Assembly: GCA_036852015.1 (NCBI GenBank)
Contig: JAANDG010000006.1
Coordinates: 699,404 to 763,403, forward strand
DNA: 64,000 nt
Source of the DNA: Pelodera strongyloides
Taxonomy: Eukaryota > Nematoda > Chromadorea > Rhabditida > Rhabditidae
Direction: 5' to 3'
Within the stretch, counting starts at the first letter, position 1. Each line of letters starts with the position of its first letter. The position numbers and the translations under genes are program-made. The notes beneath the pieces are model-generated. The model saw nothing but the letters and a program-made list of their open reading frames with translations, searched no databases and had not been told where the DNA came from. Of this stretch, positions 21,201 through 51,700 are shown piece by piece.

Positions 21201-24200
21201 TGGGAGCCTGCAGATATGTCGTGAGTTCATACATAATATTGCAGGAAAAGAGTTGTCGGCGATGTTGCAGTATGTTGTTTCGGACTCCAGAATGACTGTC
21301 ACCGTATTTTGTGAAATTAAAGATTGCTAAGCTAGAAAACTGTTTTCAAATTTCACCTTTTTATTATTTTAGCTTTGATGAGTTCGAGCGAGAGTATGGA
21401 TCAGTGCAGAGGGCGGACACGATTAACAGACTCCCCGGCATGGTTCGTCGTCGGGAACCGCTATTGCCCGCTCTTCCGTCCAGACCGGTGGTAAGCTTTT
21501 GAAACCGAACACACTGAAGTTCTCCAGTATCATCTATTAAGAGGGCACATGCATGTATTGTTCTAAATGTGTTCTTTTCTAGAAAAACGAATTCGTGGTT
21601 GAAGTTGGACCTCTGGCTCAGCAACATGAGGTGGTCATGTCCCCATCGGGAGTCCTTGTTCGAATCGGTTCCACAGAAAACATCGAGGCCGAGGTGAGCA
21701 ATACCAAAAGAGGAAATGGCATAGACATCTTGCTGCCTCGTGCTATATAGTACGTGTGTGGTGAGGGACATCACAAATTATTCAGTAGATGAGAAAAGGG
21801 CTACCCCTGTTGTTTGTCTATCGCTAAATAACAAAAACAATCTACGACGAGAAGATCAGTGTTTTAAATATCGTCACAACTTCAAAAAAAGTCCTTATCT
21901 AAGACCTACCTAAGACGATCCGTATTTTTATCGAACATTGTGGATCACTGTATTTTCGGAGCCGATGTATTATGATAAATAGGTTCGTATGCATTGGAAA
22001 GTCGGTGTTGTCTGTTTATAATTGTCTCTTTGCTTGGGTATGCCGTGGACAGAGCAGTCAACAATTGCATATTGTAGTTAATTAAGTATCTTTAGGGGTG
22101 CTCTTCCAAATTTGGACCTGTGACAGGCGACTTGAACTTCTGGCGACTGCAGCGCGGCGATTTAGTTTGGGGACCTTGGCGACATAAAAACAAAACGGAG
22201 TTTTGGCCCGGATACTGCTTTAATTTTGAGCAGGTTTCACGCAACGACGCAAAGAGACCCATCACGGTTAAGGTACTTTGAACGACACTTTTCTAGCTTC
22301 CAGTTTATTAGATTTTCTTGTGATTTGATCCCAATGACGAGATTTAGTCGACCTTTATTGGTTGTTCAGGTCTGGATTGCGTGGATGAACGAACCGGGAG
22401 TATTCTGCCATTCCGTAGTGAGCTATGAGTCCATCTACCCTTTTGACTTCGCTTTCGATATTAAGTAAGTTTATTGTTCCATTAGTATTGCAGAAAATAT
22501 GTATCGATCTCATGGGCAAATATGCGAAGCATGTACCAAGTGCATGAACCTTGAACGAACGGAAGTGGGATCTTACACAGTTAGTTACTCACGTTACAGG
22601 TACGACCCAAAGGGAAAGACCGATCGCTATCACAGAGCAGTGGCTCAGGCGATTACGGCATGTGGAAGACGTGGATACTTCGAACGGTCAGTTGAAGTTC
22701 ATTCAGTCAATTTTGCATCCTTTGCTTATGTTAAGATGATGCTTAGCACAAATGGGGAACTACCATTTTTTTTCATTTTTGGTTCCTGGCGCTCATCGCT
22801 TAATTTAGGTACGTCAATGCGAAAACGAAGAACTTCCTACAACAAATGCCACAGGCCGCGATTCTGCTCGATAACGTACCTGCAGATATTTGGTCTCAAC
22901 ATCAAAACCGCTTGTCCAAGGTACTTGTTTGCAAGTGAATATAAATTTCTCTATGTTGGCATTAATACTTCGCAGGCCTGAACATTCATCTTTCGTTTAC
23001 GTTTGACTGTCTATTTTCCAGGATGGTCCGCTTGTCGGTGAGCATGATCCCGCCTTTACAGCTGCAGTTGAGAGGCTGGTTTTTTAATTTGATTTTGTTT
23101 GGATGTTTATCGTTGTTTTGCCAGTGTGATTATTGATTCAAGTCTCACGTACCAGAAATTATGGACATCTAATGCAACTTGCAGGTATCTAAAGCACATG
23201 CCCGAGGTCGAGACACCTGCCAACGTTGAGGACTTGTTTAGCGAAGTGAAGGTTAAAACCGAGTTCAAGGATGAGGAAGATGAGCACATGAATGGGGTAT
23301 CGTTTTGCATTTCTTGTTGAACTTGAACAAAGTTAGCAAATCGTATTTTTGCTAGAAATGTTTTTTTTTCTTGTAACATTACACTGATCACTTTAGGGAA
23401 GTGCCATGGGTGAGTGTGGTGGATCGCATCTCTCCGGAAACGAGCGCTCCCCTCACGTGTCCGAGCATAGCCCAGAGCTCAATGGAGGAGCCTCTCACGA
23501 CATTGGTTTGTTTTTTTTCTCCCGACTTCATGTGATGCCGTCACTTATTTGCAAGCGCCGAGTAAAGAACTAAGTCAGCATTAATTTCTTTCCGATTTTG
23601 GTCTTATATTATTCGTATTGTTTCAGGAGGACATTCATCATCTGTCGTCCCAAACGACGTTAACGATGTAAAGATCGATGTGGATCACGAGGACCAGGAC
23701 GTAAAGCCTGTTATTTCTGCCCTACACCAAGACGATGCCGCCCAGGACTCAACTGTTGCCGATGTGATGAAGGTGGAGACTAAGACGGTTTCCAAAGACC
23801 ACAACTCCGCTTCCGTGCAAGATGTCGCCTCTTCTGAAGTGTATCCTCTTACCGCCTCAGGTAGACACTCTTCCTTTGCTTTTGAATAAAAATGAAACAC
23901 ACTGGATCATAGTTAATCACACTGGATTTACATTTAAATTTGAGAAAAGTGTTAAGGGGTTGGAATATTTTTCAAAATTCACTGCATTTTAGCTAAATTG
24001 CGCTTTTCAGCTGAAAGGGAATCGGCAGATGTGAAGCCCGATAAGGCAGCATTGGATATTTGTGATGGTCAAACTACGTCTCAGGATTCTGTAATTAAGT
24101 GCCCCGTTATCTCCTCTCCCGAGGGTGAGCTTGCATTTTTACTCTGATATGTCCTAGTGATTGTATGCAGTGGGAAACGTGAAACCACTATTGATGTTAA

Positions 24201-24476
24201 ATGTTAACTGTACCTTATTTCAGATCTCATTTCGGTTGACATGCTCATGCATACTGTTTCGAGGCATGCGGCTGAAAGTTCTCAATGGTAAGTTCCAATT
24301 ATTCTTCTTTTTTCAGACATCTTTAGTTTTGCTCACTCGTATTGTCGTTTTGCAAAAAAAAACTGCTGCGCATTTATGTACGAAGATGTTAAAAAGCAAA
24401 CTTTAGGTGGCGAAAACAAGGAGGTCGTGATTCTACCACAGATTTGGTGAGGTATGTCGGTTTTTGGCTGCTGTAA
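18285..24476 (+). CDS. PWWP-domain chromatin protein, otherwise unrecognised
   Basis: Likely nuclear. Exons: 18285-18400, 18601-18686, 18796-18893 (or longer), 19305-19373, 19501-19679, 19755-19859, 20043-20624, 20824-20991, 21117-21220, 21373-21490, 21583-21693, 22096-22233, 22370-22464, 22600-22686, 22809-22920, 23022-23078, 23156-23296, 23397-23505, 23627-23860, 24011-24124, 24224-24287, 24407-24476; about 975 aa. The ATG at 18285 follows in-frame stops and an acceptor at 18238. The PWWP domain spans 22096-22464: GDLVWGPWRH, FWPG, then VWIAWMNE and a short alpha tail. N-terminal to it is a long basic, Ser/Thr/Pro-rich disordered stretch with RRS-type repeats (exon 20043-20624); C-terminal to it is acidic and probably disordered sequence with several VKxE-type motifs. 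The junctions near 18893-19305 and 23078-23156 are uncertain, and the end could be spliced at 24420-24460 to a near stop at 24626-24628. No orthologue recognised. Confidence 0.72.
22096..22464 (+). other. PWWP domain (two exons)
   Basis: The first exon gives RLQRGDLVWGPWRH...FWPG, the second VWIAWMNEPG...SYESIYPFDF. This matches the PWWP pattern: an entry strand (GDLVW), the aromatic P-W-W-P equivalent (FWPG) and a second aromatic beta strand (VxW). PWWP domains bind DNA and methylated H3K36 through an aromatic cage. The insert between GDLVWG and FWPG is of ordinary length. Confidence 0.75.
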
Positions 24477-27400
24477 AGTGATAGATTGATTGTTTTCTTA
24501 CGAGCTCATGTTTCGGAATCGTGGGCATTTTTATGTGGCTCCAACGGCCAACGTAACGCATTTTTTATTTAACTCAATGGATCTGTATGTTCATTTTAGG
24601 AATTTCTAGTATCTTTTTCTTTAGGTAGATGGTGTGTTTGAGTCGGTGCACTCTGTGACCTCGTTCCAGATGTTCGTCTCCCAATGTCGTAACAATTATT
24701 GGATGAAACATATTTTTCTTAGTGTTTTTATAATTAAGAACGGAGCCTAATCCGTCATACTTTTTCCCCATACTCGTTTTTTTTTAGCAATCCTAAATAT
24801 ATTTCCACGGATTCGCCGAGTGTCATACTCATATTCAGAATATTTTATGAGAGAATTACGTTTCTTTTTAATAATTTATCAAATTTTATGGTTATCTGTG
24901 TGTTTTTTGTTCACCTAATATTTGTACATATTTAGCTAAGAGGTCATTTCGTGTATTGCAATCGTTCATTGTCGTTACCTTTTGTTTTAGTTCTGGTCAA
25001 ATGTGATGTTTTATCTGAGGAATATTTCGATTACCGTTTTACGTTTTGACACTCTATCAAATTAACCCATTTTATATCTATCGCTAACCATTTTATTCAT
25101 ATAGTTTTCCTGTGTAGATGCACGATCTTTTAGATGAATTATTATGTAAATGGTTTTCGCCGGTATTTTATTAGTCTTATGACTGTAATATTCTGTAATA
25201 CAGCTGCATGTATTTATGCTAATGATGAATTCCTTAAACGGGTATCCGTTTACTAATATTGCAGTAATTTATTTCGATCTCCCAATTGTTTTGCATGCGA
25301 ATTTTTTGAATTCTATCATCTGCCGGTGTCTTTTTCCATATCCTATAAAATAGTAATTTTTTTGTTGCCGATAAAAAGTTATGCTATTATTTGTTTTTGG
25401 CCTCTTGGATTTTTTGTTGCTCTTGTTTGATTCTGCTAAAACTACGCACAACATGTACGCAACTACTAAAAAAGTGGTAGTTTCATATCTAGTGCTCATA
25501 TCTAGTGCTCATTTTAGTGCACCTCTTTTAGCATAAGCATCCACTCCACTATGTCACAAAGCTCAACTTGGACTGTAGTGATACGGTTACCAGTAGCAGC
25601 GTTGTAGGGTAGTGTTGTGAAGTAAACAACAAATACAGACCTGTCGCGAACCATCCAGAAAAAAGTGGTGCAGCGAGTTGCAAGGTAATGCGTTGATGCG
25701 ATAGTGTAAACAAAAATTATGGCTATTTTATTTGTGTCGTCTGATTGTGCTCCTCGACATATTATCGACATTCAGTTATTTCCCCCAAAGCAGCAAGAAA
25801 TTTTTGTCTGTAGAGAGATCCCAAAAGCGTTGTTGCACACATTCCAAGATGTCTCCTCACTAACGATTGGAGGAAATTGAGGTATACAATTTCTAATTTA
25901 ATGAATTTCTTTTTCTTGAAATTTCTTGAAATTTTTATTTTATCCTGCTGAGCCCTTCGAAGGTGTAGCTAGATAACTTTCGATAGTTCACAACGAAACA
26001 GATCTCGGATGGGAGTACCAACTAGTTGGGTCATTGGCGCGCAGAAATTGCTTGAGGCTATGGATCGATAACTCCTTCGCCCTTTGTACGCGTATCTATC
26101 TGGGTTCTCTGTGTCTCTTAATCATTTCCCACTGCTATTTGTTCCCCGTGTGGATCACATAGACCCTCGGGACACATGTTCGGCTGAATGCTCTCCGCAG
26201 TCAGATCTATTCACATACTCCTTATGTTATCTAGTTTGTTTTCTCCTTTTGAATCTCGATGCTTGTTGTATTGCATTCAGGTTAAACACTGTTTTCTTCC
26301 TCAGATAGACTTCTTATCAAATTACATAGCTGCCCTATTATTCTGAGGTGTTGAGTCTACATAGCTGGTTTGATTTTTGCACCTCAAACGAGTGTTAATA
26401 AGTGCGGCCCCCAAATAATTTACTATACTATTTTTAAACTTCCTTTTCTTCTGAAAACCCATATTCGATGAGGGCGCTTTCGTATAGAGAATCCAATTTG
26501 AGAATCCAATTTGAGAATCGAAGTCTTGAAAACTGAAAATTGTCGACAAGCTTCTTTGAATATCATAGGACTATTTTCCGACTGGAAGTTCCAGAAATCA
26601 TAATTCTGGCTTCATTATGTATTCTCTTTGGGACTTGTGTTTAGCCCCTTTAAGCATTACTTTGCTTACTGTCCAAATCTAAGACTTCTTTTTCTATCCC
26701 CAATTACTGAAGAAGTATAGTTGGTTGGTTTTCTGAACTCTGCGTTTTTGAATGCTAGCAGAACGAGGAAGTTTCTCGAAAATCTCTCTCTCTCTTTCTC
26801 TTGGAAAAAATCCTTTTGATTGAAAACGTCTACGACAAGGAGAATGCATATCCCTATGTACGAGGAACTGATTCTAAGAGATTATTTATCTAATGTTAAG
26901 AGAAGTTTCATCCAAGTGACTTCAATAATCAAACTTTTGGAACAATTCAAAACAATTGCAAGACCCTTCTAGGCATGTTTCGAAACATCCACTTCCTTGT
27001 ATTTCCATTGCATCATCGTTTTGGAACATGTCACTTTATTCTCTTCGTCGTTTTCGTTAGCAAAATAACATTCCAAGGCTGCTGAAAATATGCCAACTAG
27101 CTAAGGTGTCACTAGGAAAACATAACTCCCCACAAGTAATCGATGGACTCTTTTTTCAACTGCTTTTGTTGACAAAAAGGACCACAATCCCATGGAGCTT
27201 AGCCAATTTGACCTCCTTCCTCCTTCCACAAGCATCGGGTTGTTTATTTCAAACGCTGATATTTTTATGTTTAACATTTACCTTACTTGCAAAGAGGATT
27301 GTGATTTTTATGAGAAAATTCAACTGCATGTGCTAGGTGGTTGTCGCCTGATTGAATTGTAGAGTTGCTAAATCCTCACATTTCTCACCTCTCCATTCTA

Positions 27401-29069
27401 TTTTTTGGAGCAAAGCAAAACTCTGTCTCGATTTTCTTTTTAACACTTTTCACCATGGTTTTGATTTGATGATGGACTTTTGGGCATATTCACCCGAAAC
27501 GCGCAGCTATTACATATTTACGCGTTCTGGAAAATATGTTTTCATAGCCTCGGAATTGTATTCACCAGATGCGAGGGATTGCAAATTGATTTATTTTAAC
27601 GACGGCTTACGGTTACGCTTAGGTTTCTTGCTGCTGGATTTTGATCTTGACTTTTGATGTTTGTTCCTTGCGATGTTGTCTGACTGTAATTATCGGTCAA
27701 TTGACAGTGCAATTGTACATGGATGTGGGGGTTCATCTAAACTCAACGGCGGTGTTAATTAGTTTGAATATGTGTATTATCAACTATTCTGCGCACTCTT
27801 CATGATCAGTTGCTCTTCCGAAGCCCTTTTGCGATGCTTTCATTATTTCTTTTCGCAGTTATTGCAGTTTCGCAGTTCTACGTCCGGGACTTTTTGGGAA
27901 TATTCAGAGTTTTATTGTCATTTTCAGGGCTAATTGCCATAAAAGTACACATAACTCGGGAATAGTAGAAAGAAAACCAGTATTTATCCTGGACTTTGGT
28001 AACTATAATGCACTAGGCGTGGTAACTGTAATCATAGCAGCCCTTTTTAATCCTTGCTAGATTTTGTAACCAAAAAAACCGCAGTTGACAAGATAATTCC
28101 ATTTGGTTAGCCGTTTCGCCTCAGAAGGACGCCCGAATTGTATTTTCCTCATTCAATTACATCATCAACTGGAACCCTAGCAACCGACGATCCTCCTTAA
28201 ATGTATTCCACTGTTCAGTAGTTGTATTCATGACTGAATAAGGTACTTTTTATTCAGGTATCATTAGTCTTCTCTGAATATGGCCATTTTGGTCATTGTT
28301 TCGAAAAACAAGTAAACAACAAACACGGTTAAGACGATTTTCGCACGATAACAATACGAAAAAAAAACATATTCGAACTCAATGAACACTTGAAACAAGT
28401 ATATTTAGCTGTCGGATTATTCGATACTCTTCCCTGTATTAAGGAAGTGTTTATGCCCCTTATTAAGGTTTAATCCCAGCATTCTTTATTATTGTTGCCT
28501 AATCGGCTAATCCGCTTTTCAGCCACGTTTCCTCGAAAAGAGAACGTGTTCCGGAAAACTCAATTTTGTGTTATCTAACTCCACATCATTCCGACACTGT
28601 TCATTCAACGTCTAGTAAATAACAGCATCACAACATTCAGAGATCGTAATCTAGACTCCCATATTTTATTCCGCTATAAAACGCTCATTTATCAAACAAT
28701 AAATCACCTTGTTTCCTACGGAATATGCCAGAGGTTGATTCCGACCTTTGTGTGGTAAGGAACTACATATAAGCTTGGCTTAGCATTACATGTTCAACTC
28801 GAATATTTGAGTCTCACCTTGTTAGACGGGCACTATGAAACGCTTTCTGTGCCACGCACCATCGATGCACTAAGCACTATGAATGAATGCTTCGTACTTC
28901 CTTCTCGTAACATTTCCATTTTAACTACCCTACTGATTTATATCACTACCAGCAGTATTTTGTTTATTTGTTGTTTTCACGTATTAGTTGTATTGTATTA
29001 ACACCACTATGTGATTGAGACTACAGAAAAGAAGTATTGTTCACTTATCTTATTATTTGTTTGTTTCAG
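24477..29069. other. AT-rich intergenic region
   Basis: About 4.6 kb with no conserved protein recognised on either strand. It probably holds the 3' UTR of the PWWP gene and the upstream region of the PFK gene. Two weak minus-strand items are discussed under findings and rejections: a basic Ser/Lys-rich tail at 27591-27683 and a signal-peptide-like ORF at 25269-25499. Confidence 0.5.
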
Positions 29070-40786
<11,717 letters not shown>

Positions 40787-43392
40787 ATGAATATGAACCA
40801 ACGACACCGAGGAAAATTTCTTTCAATAACTAAAACAACGGTAATTGTCGAGTAGCTTCCGTTGGTTTCTAAGATTCTGTTGGCTTACTAGTTATGAATT
40901 TGCTTCTTGCGCTGCAGTTATTCCTGCACGCTTTCATCAAGAATCAGTATTAGGAGACATTTAAGAAATGATGTTCATAGCAAAAGTGTAGCTAAGGTAG
41001 TATACTATATCGCATTCTTTTCTATGTTGTATCCATTTGGGAATTAATTCCTTTGCTACTTTTTAGACTGCTTATCAGACGTTACTTAAAGTTGTCCTAG
41101 TAGTTTTAGTTCAGTAGTGTTTGCACCCTGTCAGTTCTTGTAGAATTGCAGATAAAGTGGTTTTGTTCTAAAAATGTGTGTCGATTGCGTCTTGTTATAA
41201 CCTGCCCCAGTTACAGCAGAATAAATGAGAGCTTGGATGAAAGCGGTTTATTCAGTGGTGTGAAGAAAGAAGCCTGAATGCAAGGCTTAGACGCGTAGTT
41301 CAAGAGGGCGGCGTCTTATAGTGTACCGGCTTCTATCTAGAAGGTGCAGGGCCAGATTGTCCCAATAGCGTACCGTAACAATCCGCACGCCGGCGGTGTA
41401 GAAAGCAGGAAGAGGAGACACGGCTCAGCCTGTAAGATGTAGGAGAGATTAGCGGGCTCTTGGACCTCCTGGTATATATTCCTTTACTTCGTATGTAAAT
41501 GGGCTTCTTTGCGTATGAAAATGTGTAGACTATGAGTTACTGTTAGAGCTATGCTAACTACGCTTCAATAGATTGTAGCTATCGTTTTTATGCGAGAGTT
41601 TTTCTATCGGTCTGGGTTTTTCTCGAATATCAACTTTGTTCGACCCACCTTCGTTCCGGAGTGTCTACGCTGACAATACAACAGACTTCGAAACAATTTC
41701 ACCCGCAATGACTTTGCGTGATTATCGCCCGTGCTTTTTCGCCATTTTGCTTTTTCTACGATAACTGCCTCTCGTGATAAAGAAATTTCCCGCATTGCTC
41801 GGAATGGTTTACTTCAACTGTCGTCTACATTGGAGCGCTGTAGTAAGGTTTTGATGTAGCCATATGGAATTTTATTTATTGTTAATAACTCATCCCTTTT
41901 CAGTCGCAGAATCCCAGGAAAGCTAAGTATTGTGTTCTTCGACCCAGTAGTGTTCATTTGTTTCAACTATCTGTTTAACTGGGGCTCTCAGATGTCTACT
42001 TTTGCAACCCTTTTTTTTTAATTTTAAACGTTTTTCAAGAGATAATACTACTACGAAGAGTATGTGAAATGATTTTTTAGCCCCGTATCACTATGAATTC
42101 TTTGTTTTTGATTCCGTTGATAGTTTATCACACAACGTTTCCAGAATTGGCTGTTTACGGGCGAAATCTTAAAATCACTAGAGAGTACTCTTTCCCTTTC
42201 TCATTGTTTATCTTTTTCTCTGACCTTATCTGCAAATCTGAGATAGAGAGTAACCTTGTGTCGCGTGAGACTGTGTTTCGGTGACGTTCTGCTTCACTGT
42301 CTCGAGCATTTACTTGTATGAAACGAAGAGGTCCTGCAGCACTTATTTTAGCAGTATTTTCGATAACCTCACCTCACTGCTCGTGCCATGCTTCTGGAGA
42401 GATTGTTATTCTTTCATTGGACAATAACACATATAAACCGAGATAGCACAATCTGGATTTGAGCGATGTTTGGTCCCATTATTTGGGAAATGCTTCCCAT
42501 CCAAGAATTATATTGTAATAATCGCTTCACATTTGTATGTTCCTTCCAGAATATTGTTGTCACGGAACCTTCCAATTGAGACCGCATTGTTTCACCGTTT
42601 ATTTTTCACATATATGGACACATTAGGATCATAAATACAATGGGATAGGCTTTGTAAACAATCGTTGTTACAGAACACAACTTGCAGAACTGACTGTGGC
42701 GTGATAAATAGGTTGACCCAATATGTGTCCTCTGACCTCGTGTACAGTCTCTTTTCTTACGCGTCGTGCTCTCTGCGCTTTTCCGTTTTATTTATGGGTT
42801 TGTTTACGCTCTCTGTCTCTCTGCCCGTCATCTCTCTCTCCCCCTCTCTCTCTCTTCCTCTGGCTCTCCCTCTCTCTCTCTCTTCCTCTCTCCCTCTCGT
42901 CTCTTTTTTTTTTGCGAGAGAAACGTGGTCCACTGCCGGTGATGCTCTCCGTTTCTAGATAGCGTGCAACCTCCTTTCAAGGTAGCAAAAGGCATATTTT
43001 GGTTCTGTTTAATTTGTTTCTGAAAAACTTCGAACATTGTATATGTTTTTAATTTATGTTCTCCACTCAGTCTCTACGTAACTCCCACTACAAAGTATTC
43101 ATTTTGGAAGCCATCGCTTGATGGTAAATTGTTGTCTTTTTCTTTCGTCTTAATCGACATTATGCTTTTCTTCGGGTCTTAGTGTAATGTTTTCATTATG
43201 GCATACATATCTGTTTACGAGCTGTTTCTTTTTCTTTTCATCAAACAAATATCGGTATTTTTCTATCCATCGACTTTATTCTTTATCAAGCTTTCCAAAT
43301 TGTTTTGACACAATCTAGAAATGACAAATGTTTGATTCCGAACATTGCTATTGACTCGCGAATAAATATACCATCCGTTTCATTTTTGCAGG
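40787..43392. other. Intergenic region PFK / aconitase
   Basis: No gene recognised. Holds the PFK 3' UTR, possibly to the AATAAA near 41219, and the upstream region of the aconitase gene. A GC-richer, possibly repeat-derived patch lies at about 41270-41430. A polypyrimidine tract of CTCTCT words lies at about 42808-42903, the strand mirror of the purine tract in the PFK intron. Confidence 0.5.
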
Positions 43393-48428
<5,036 letters not shown>

Positions 48429-48770
48429 TTAGATTTACTGTGGTTTCGATTTGATCGTTAATAACTAAATTTGTTTACCGTTTACATTAAAGTATTATTT
48501 AGTTTTTTTAAACGTACACAAACAGAGCTTGTTTTGTTCTTGGACAAATTACTTTCTTAAATTAATTTTTGGCAGTTAGTACTTCAGTGAATTAGTTTCT
48601 TTTCCTACAGTGATTGCATTATTGTGATTGGACCATTTATGTGATATGAATATTTAGCAGATATTTCTTCTTAATAAAATGATTAATTATGTGTCCTTTT
48701 TATATTTTTCATGATATGTCAATTAAATTTTATTTATATCGATGAAATTAACACAGAAATTGCTTAATTC
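48429..48770. other. Short convergent intergenic region
   Basis: AT-rich 3' UTRs of aconitase (plus) and the mucin-like gene (minus). An AATAAA-type signal for aconitase is seen near 48673. Nothing else seen. Confidence 0.6.
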
Positions 48771-51700
48771 TCAATGAATCTTGCCGTTATTTTTCACTTT
48801 TGGAAATGGCGTAGAGAAGAGGGTTTCTGGATCAACATCCATTGAGTCCAGTTGTTCTGGTGGGATCTGAATCATATTTTTTGTTTTCTCACTCATTTGT
48901 ATGTCTTTGAAAAGCCCTCTGGGGCTTACTGGATAATACTACTTTTTCCGACAGTATACTACCGCTTACTACTCTGTACGACTCCGTACAACCATCTACG
49001 ACTCCGTACGACATCGCACGACCGCGTGCAACTCTTGACGACTTTATACGACTGCAAGCACCCACCACATTTCGCTACAACCAACCACCTCGTACAACTT
49101 TGTACTACTGCGAACTGCGCGTACCACTTTGTGCGGTACCCTGCCACAGTTCACGTCTTCGGCACTACAATGACTTTCGGCAATTATTCATAAAATCCCA
49201 AAGCAATGCGCCACGATGATGTAACCCAGGTGGAGCTGCGTTAAAATGGCGCGAAAACTGCGCGCGGTGAGGGGTACGCTCGCGACAGTATGAAAATGCC
49301 AAATTAACGCAGTACCAGGTAAAAGGAAAAAGATGCGCGGTGGCTTCGCCAATTATTCGCGAAATATGGTGACGCGTTGCTTTGAAATTTTATGAACAGA
49401 GTTTGTAGTCGTGAACTGTGACTGTCGAACAAAATTGTACGCGGTAGTTCGGTGTAACGCAATTTGACGGGTGGGGCTTGCAGAGCAGACGTGCAAAGTC
49501 GTCGAGGGTTGCACGCGGTCGTACGATGTCGTACAGAGTAGCAAGCGGTAGTGCGATGTCGTACGGAGTCGTACAGAGTAGTAAGCGGTAGTATACTGTC
49601 GGAAAAAGTAGTATTATCCAGTAAGCCGCCCTCTGGAACAAGTCCACCAACCTCCTCGTCGATGTATTCGTAGACAATACTTGTTGTGGGCGGTCGAGTT
49701 GTAGTCTCCACTTCGTCGTGCATCCTTCTGTTTATATTCCTCAATTATGAATAATTATGAATACGCTCACCAAACATCATTCCGGTTTAAGAAATTTGTC
49801 GCTTAACGTATACTCACGTTTTCTTCGGCAGCGATTGATCGTCTACAGTGTACTCCAAGTTCGGTATTTCCTCTTCCAAATAATCATATTCCGTGGACGG
49901 TTTTCTTGTAACGACAGTTGTATTCACGGCACGGGATGTATTTCGGAATACAATTGTGCCTGCCGGAGTTATTGTATTGGAGAACGGTATTATTGTCATA
50001 GGCGAAGTCGATGCATGTGTTGTTGTAGTCGGTGCAGTCGTTGTAGTTGTAGCGGCTGTGGCATTTGTCTGAGTTGTTGTTAAAGTTGTCGTAATCCTTG
50101 ACGTTGTCGTTGTCATCGTCGTCGTAGTAGTAGTGGTGAAACTAGTGGCAGTTGTCGTTGTTGTTGTTGTTGTCGTTGTTGTTGTCGTTTTTGTCGTCGT
50201 CGTTGTTGCTGTTGTTGTTGTTGTTGGTGGTGGTGGTGGGGATCGTGTCTTTAAACGCATTGTGACGGTTAAGTCTAACGGGTTCTTCGTAGCGACCGTT
50301 TCTGAAGTAGCGTCTTGTAACGCCCTTCTGGGAATCGCCGTCGTCATTGTTCGTCTGTCCGACGTGCTAGGGGCAGTGGTTCTTAGAGTTGTTGTGCTTA
50401 CTGTCGTGGATGTAGTTGATGTAGAGATGGCTGGAGTGGGTCTGGACGTGGTCGTAAAACTTGTTGCCTTGTGTTTAGTTGTTGACAACGCAATAGAGGC
50501 TACAGTTGTGCTCGAGACGGGTATCATTAGAGCTGTTGTTTTATTCCGATCAAACGTTGTAGAAGTGTTTGTAGCTGACATGGTAGTTCCATTAGCAACC
50601 GACGTCGACTTTACTGGATTTGGTGTGGCTGTACTCTGTTGTCCCAACGTTGCAGTCGTGGGAACCGTAGTTATATGGAAACCGGTCGACTCAATTCTAT
50701 TATTTGCAGTGTGAGCTCTGACCTCTACTGCCGGGAGATCAGTCGTTTGCCACACTCTTGGCGTAGATGCAGAGATTTTGGGATTCTTTCCTTTTTCTAT
50801 ATCTAATTTGGAACGTGCGTGGCTTGTAGACTCTGTTACTGGAGCTTCCGCGGAATTCTCATTAAAAGAACTGTCCAGATTCTGAGTGCCCTTTACTGCT
50901 TCCTGCCGGTGAACGAGTGAAATTATGCCATCGTCTTTTTTTCCGAAGTGTGAATCCACCATACCCTTTGTTGTGCTTTCAGCTAAGGTTTCACTATGTG
51001 ATGTAAATGCGACTGCACTGGCACCTTCTTGTTTGGTTGTTCTTGGTGCACGTGTGGTAATTCTACTTGTGTTTATGTCTGCGGTAGTTGTGTTGATTCT
51101 GAATGGGGTCGTTCCTATGGTCTTAGATTGAGGAATTGGGGTGGTCATATTATCCAACTTTCTTCTCGTTTCCTCTCCCAGTGACAATCCAGATGACATC
51201 GGAATAGACGATGCCTTTGAAGTTTTTTCAGCGAGATTGTTTTTTGAAATTCCGGTCCCAGTAGGATTTTTCTGAGAATCAAAGGATGTAGCTTCAAGCT
51301 CAACAGATCCATTACGGTTTGCAGGCCTTTGCTGCACTTTGTTCATCTGAGGAGAACTTGATCCGGGCCTAAACATAACGGAAATAATTTGCATATAATT
51401 TGCACTGCTTACATGACTGTCATATGGCTTCGTGTGGCATATTCTAGAAAGACGAAATGATGACGAAACTAACTGTGGCAGGTCGGCAGCCATTTGTTTC
51501 TGTGAGTCGGCAGGAAATTAAGTATTCGTTTTTATGATTGTTTTACTGGTGTTGCGATATCGTCACAACTGAGGGAAACGTACCCCAAAACCCTTATTGT
51601 AAAGAAATATATTGTTTACTGTCTAGATTGGAACCAATGAACCAATTAGCATACGGTACTGTGAGATATAAGCTGGAACTAAACACTATACGTTATTGGG

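Noticed and set aside
25269..25499. Minus-strand ORF with a signal-peptide-like start (TTTFLVVAYMLCVVLAES) and Lys-rich body
   Set aside because: Attractive start but only 76 codons in very AT-rich DNA, no splice context, no recognisable family; kept out of the features.
41200..41450. Possible repeat or LTR fragment downstream of PFK
   Set aside because: GC-richer than its surroundings but no terminal repeats, duplication or coding motif visible.
42665..42962. Plus-strand ORFs rich in Ser/Leu/Pro
   Set aside because: Created by the CTCT tract; no start context or conserved domain.
49304..49744. 146-codon minus-strand ORF taken as a C-terminal exon
   Set aside because: Only the first part (49652-49727) is the real exon; the remainder is read-through into the foldback transposon. 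The phase-0 splice to 48866 gives a better ending.
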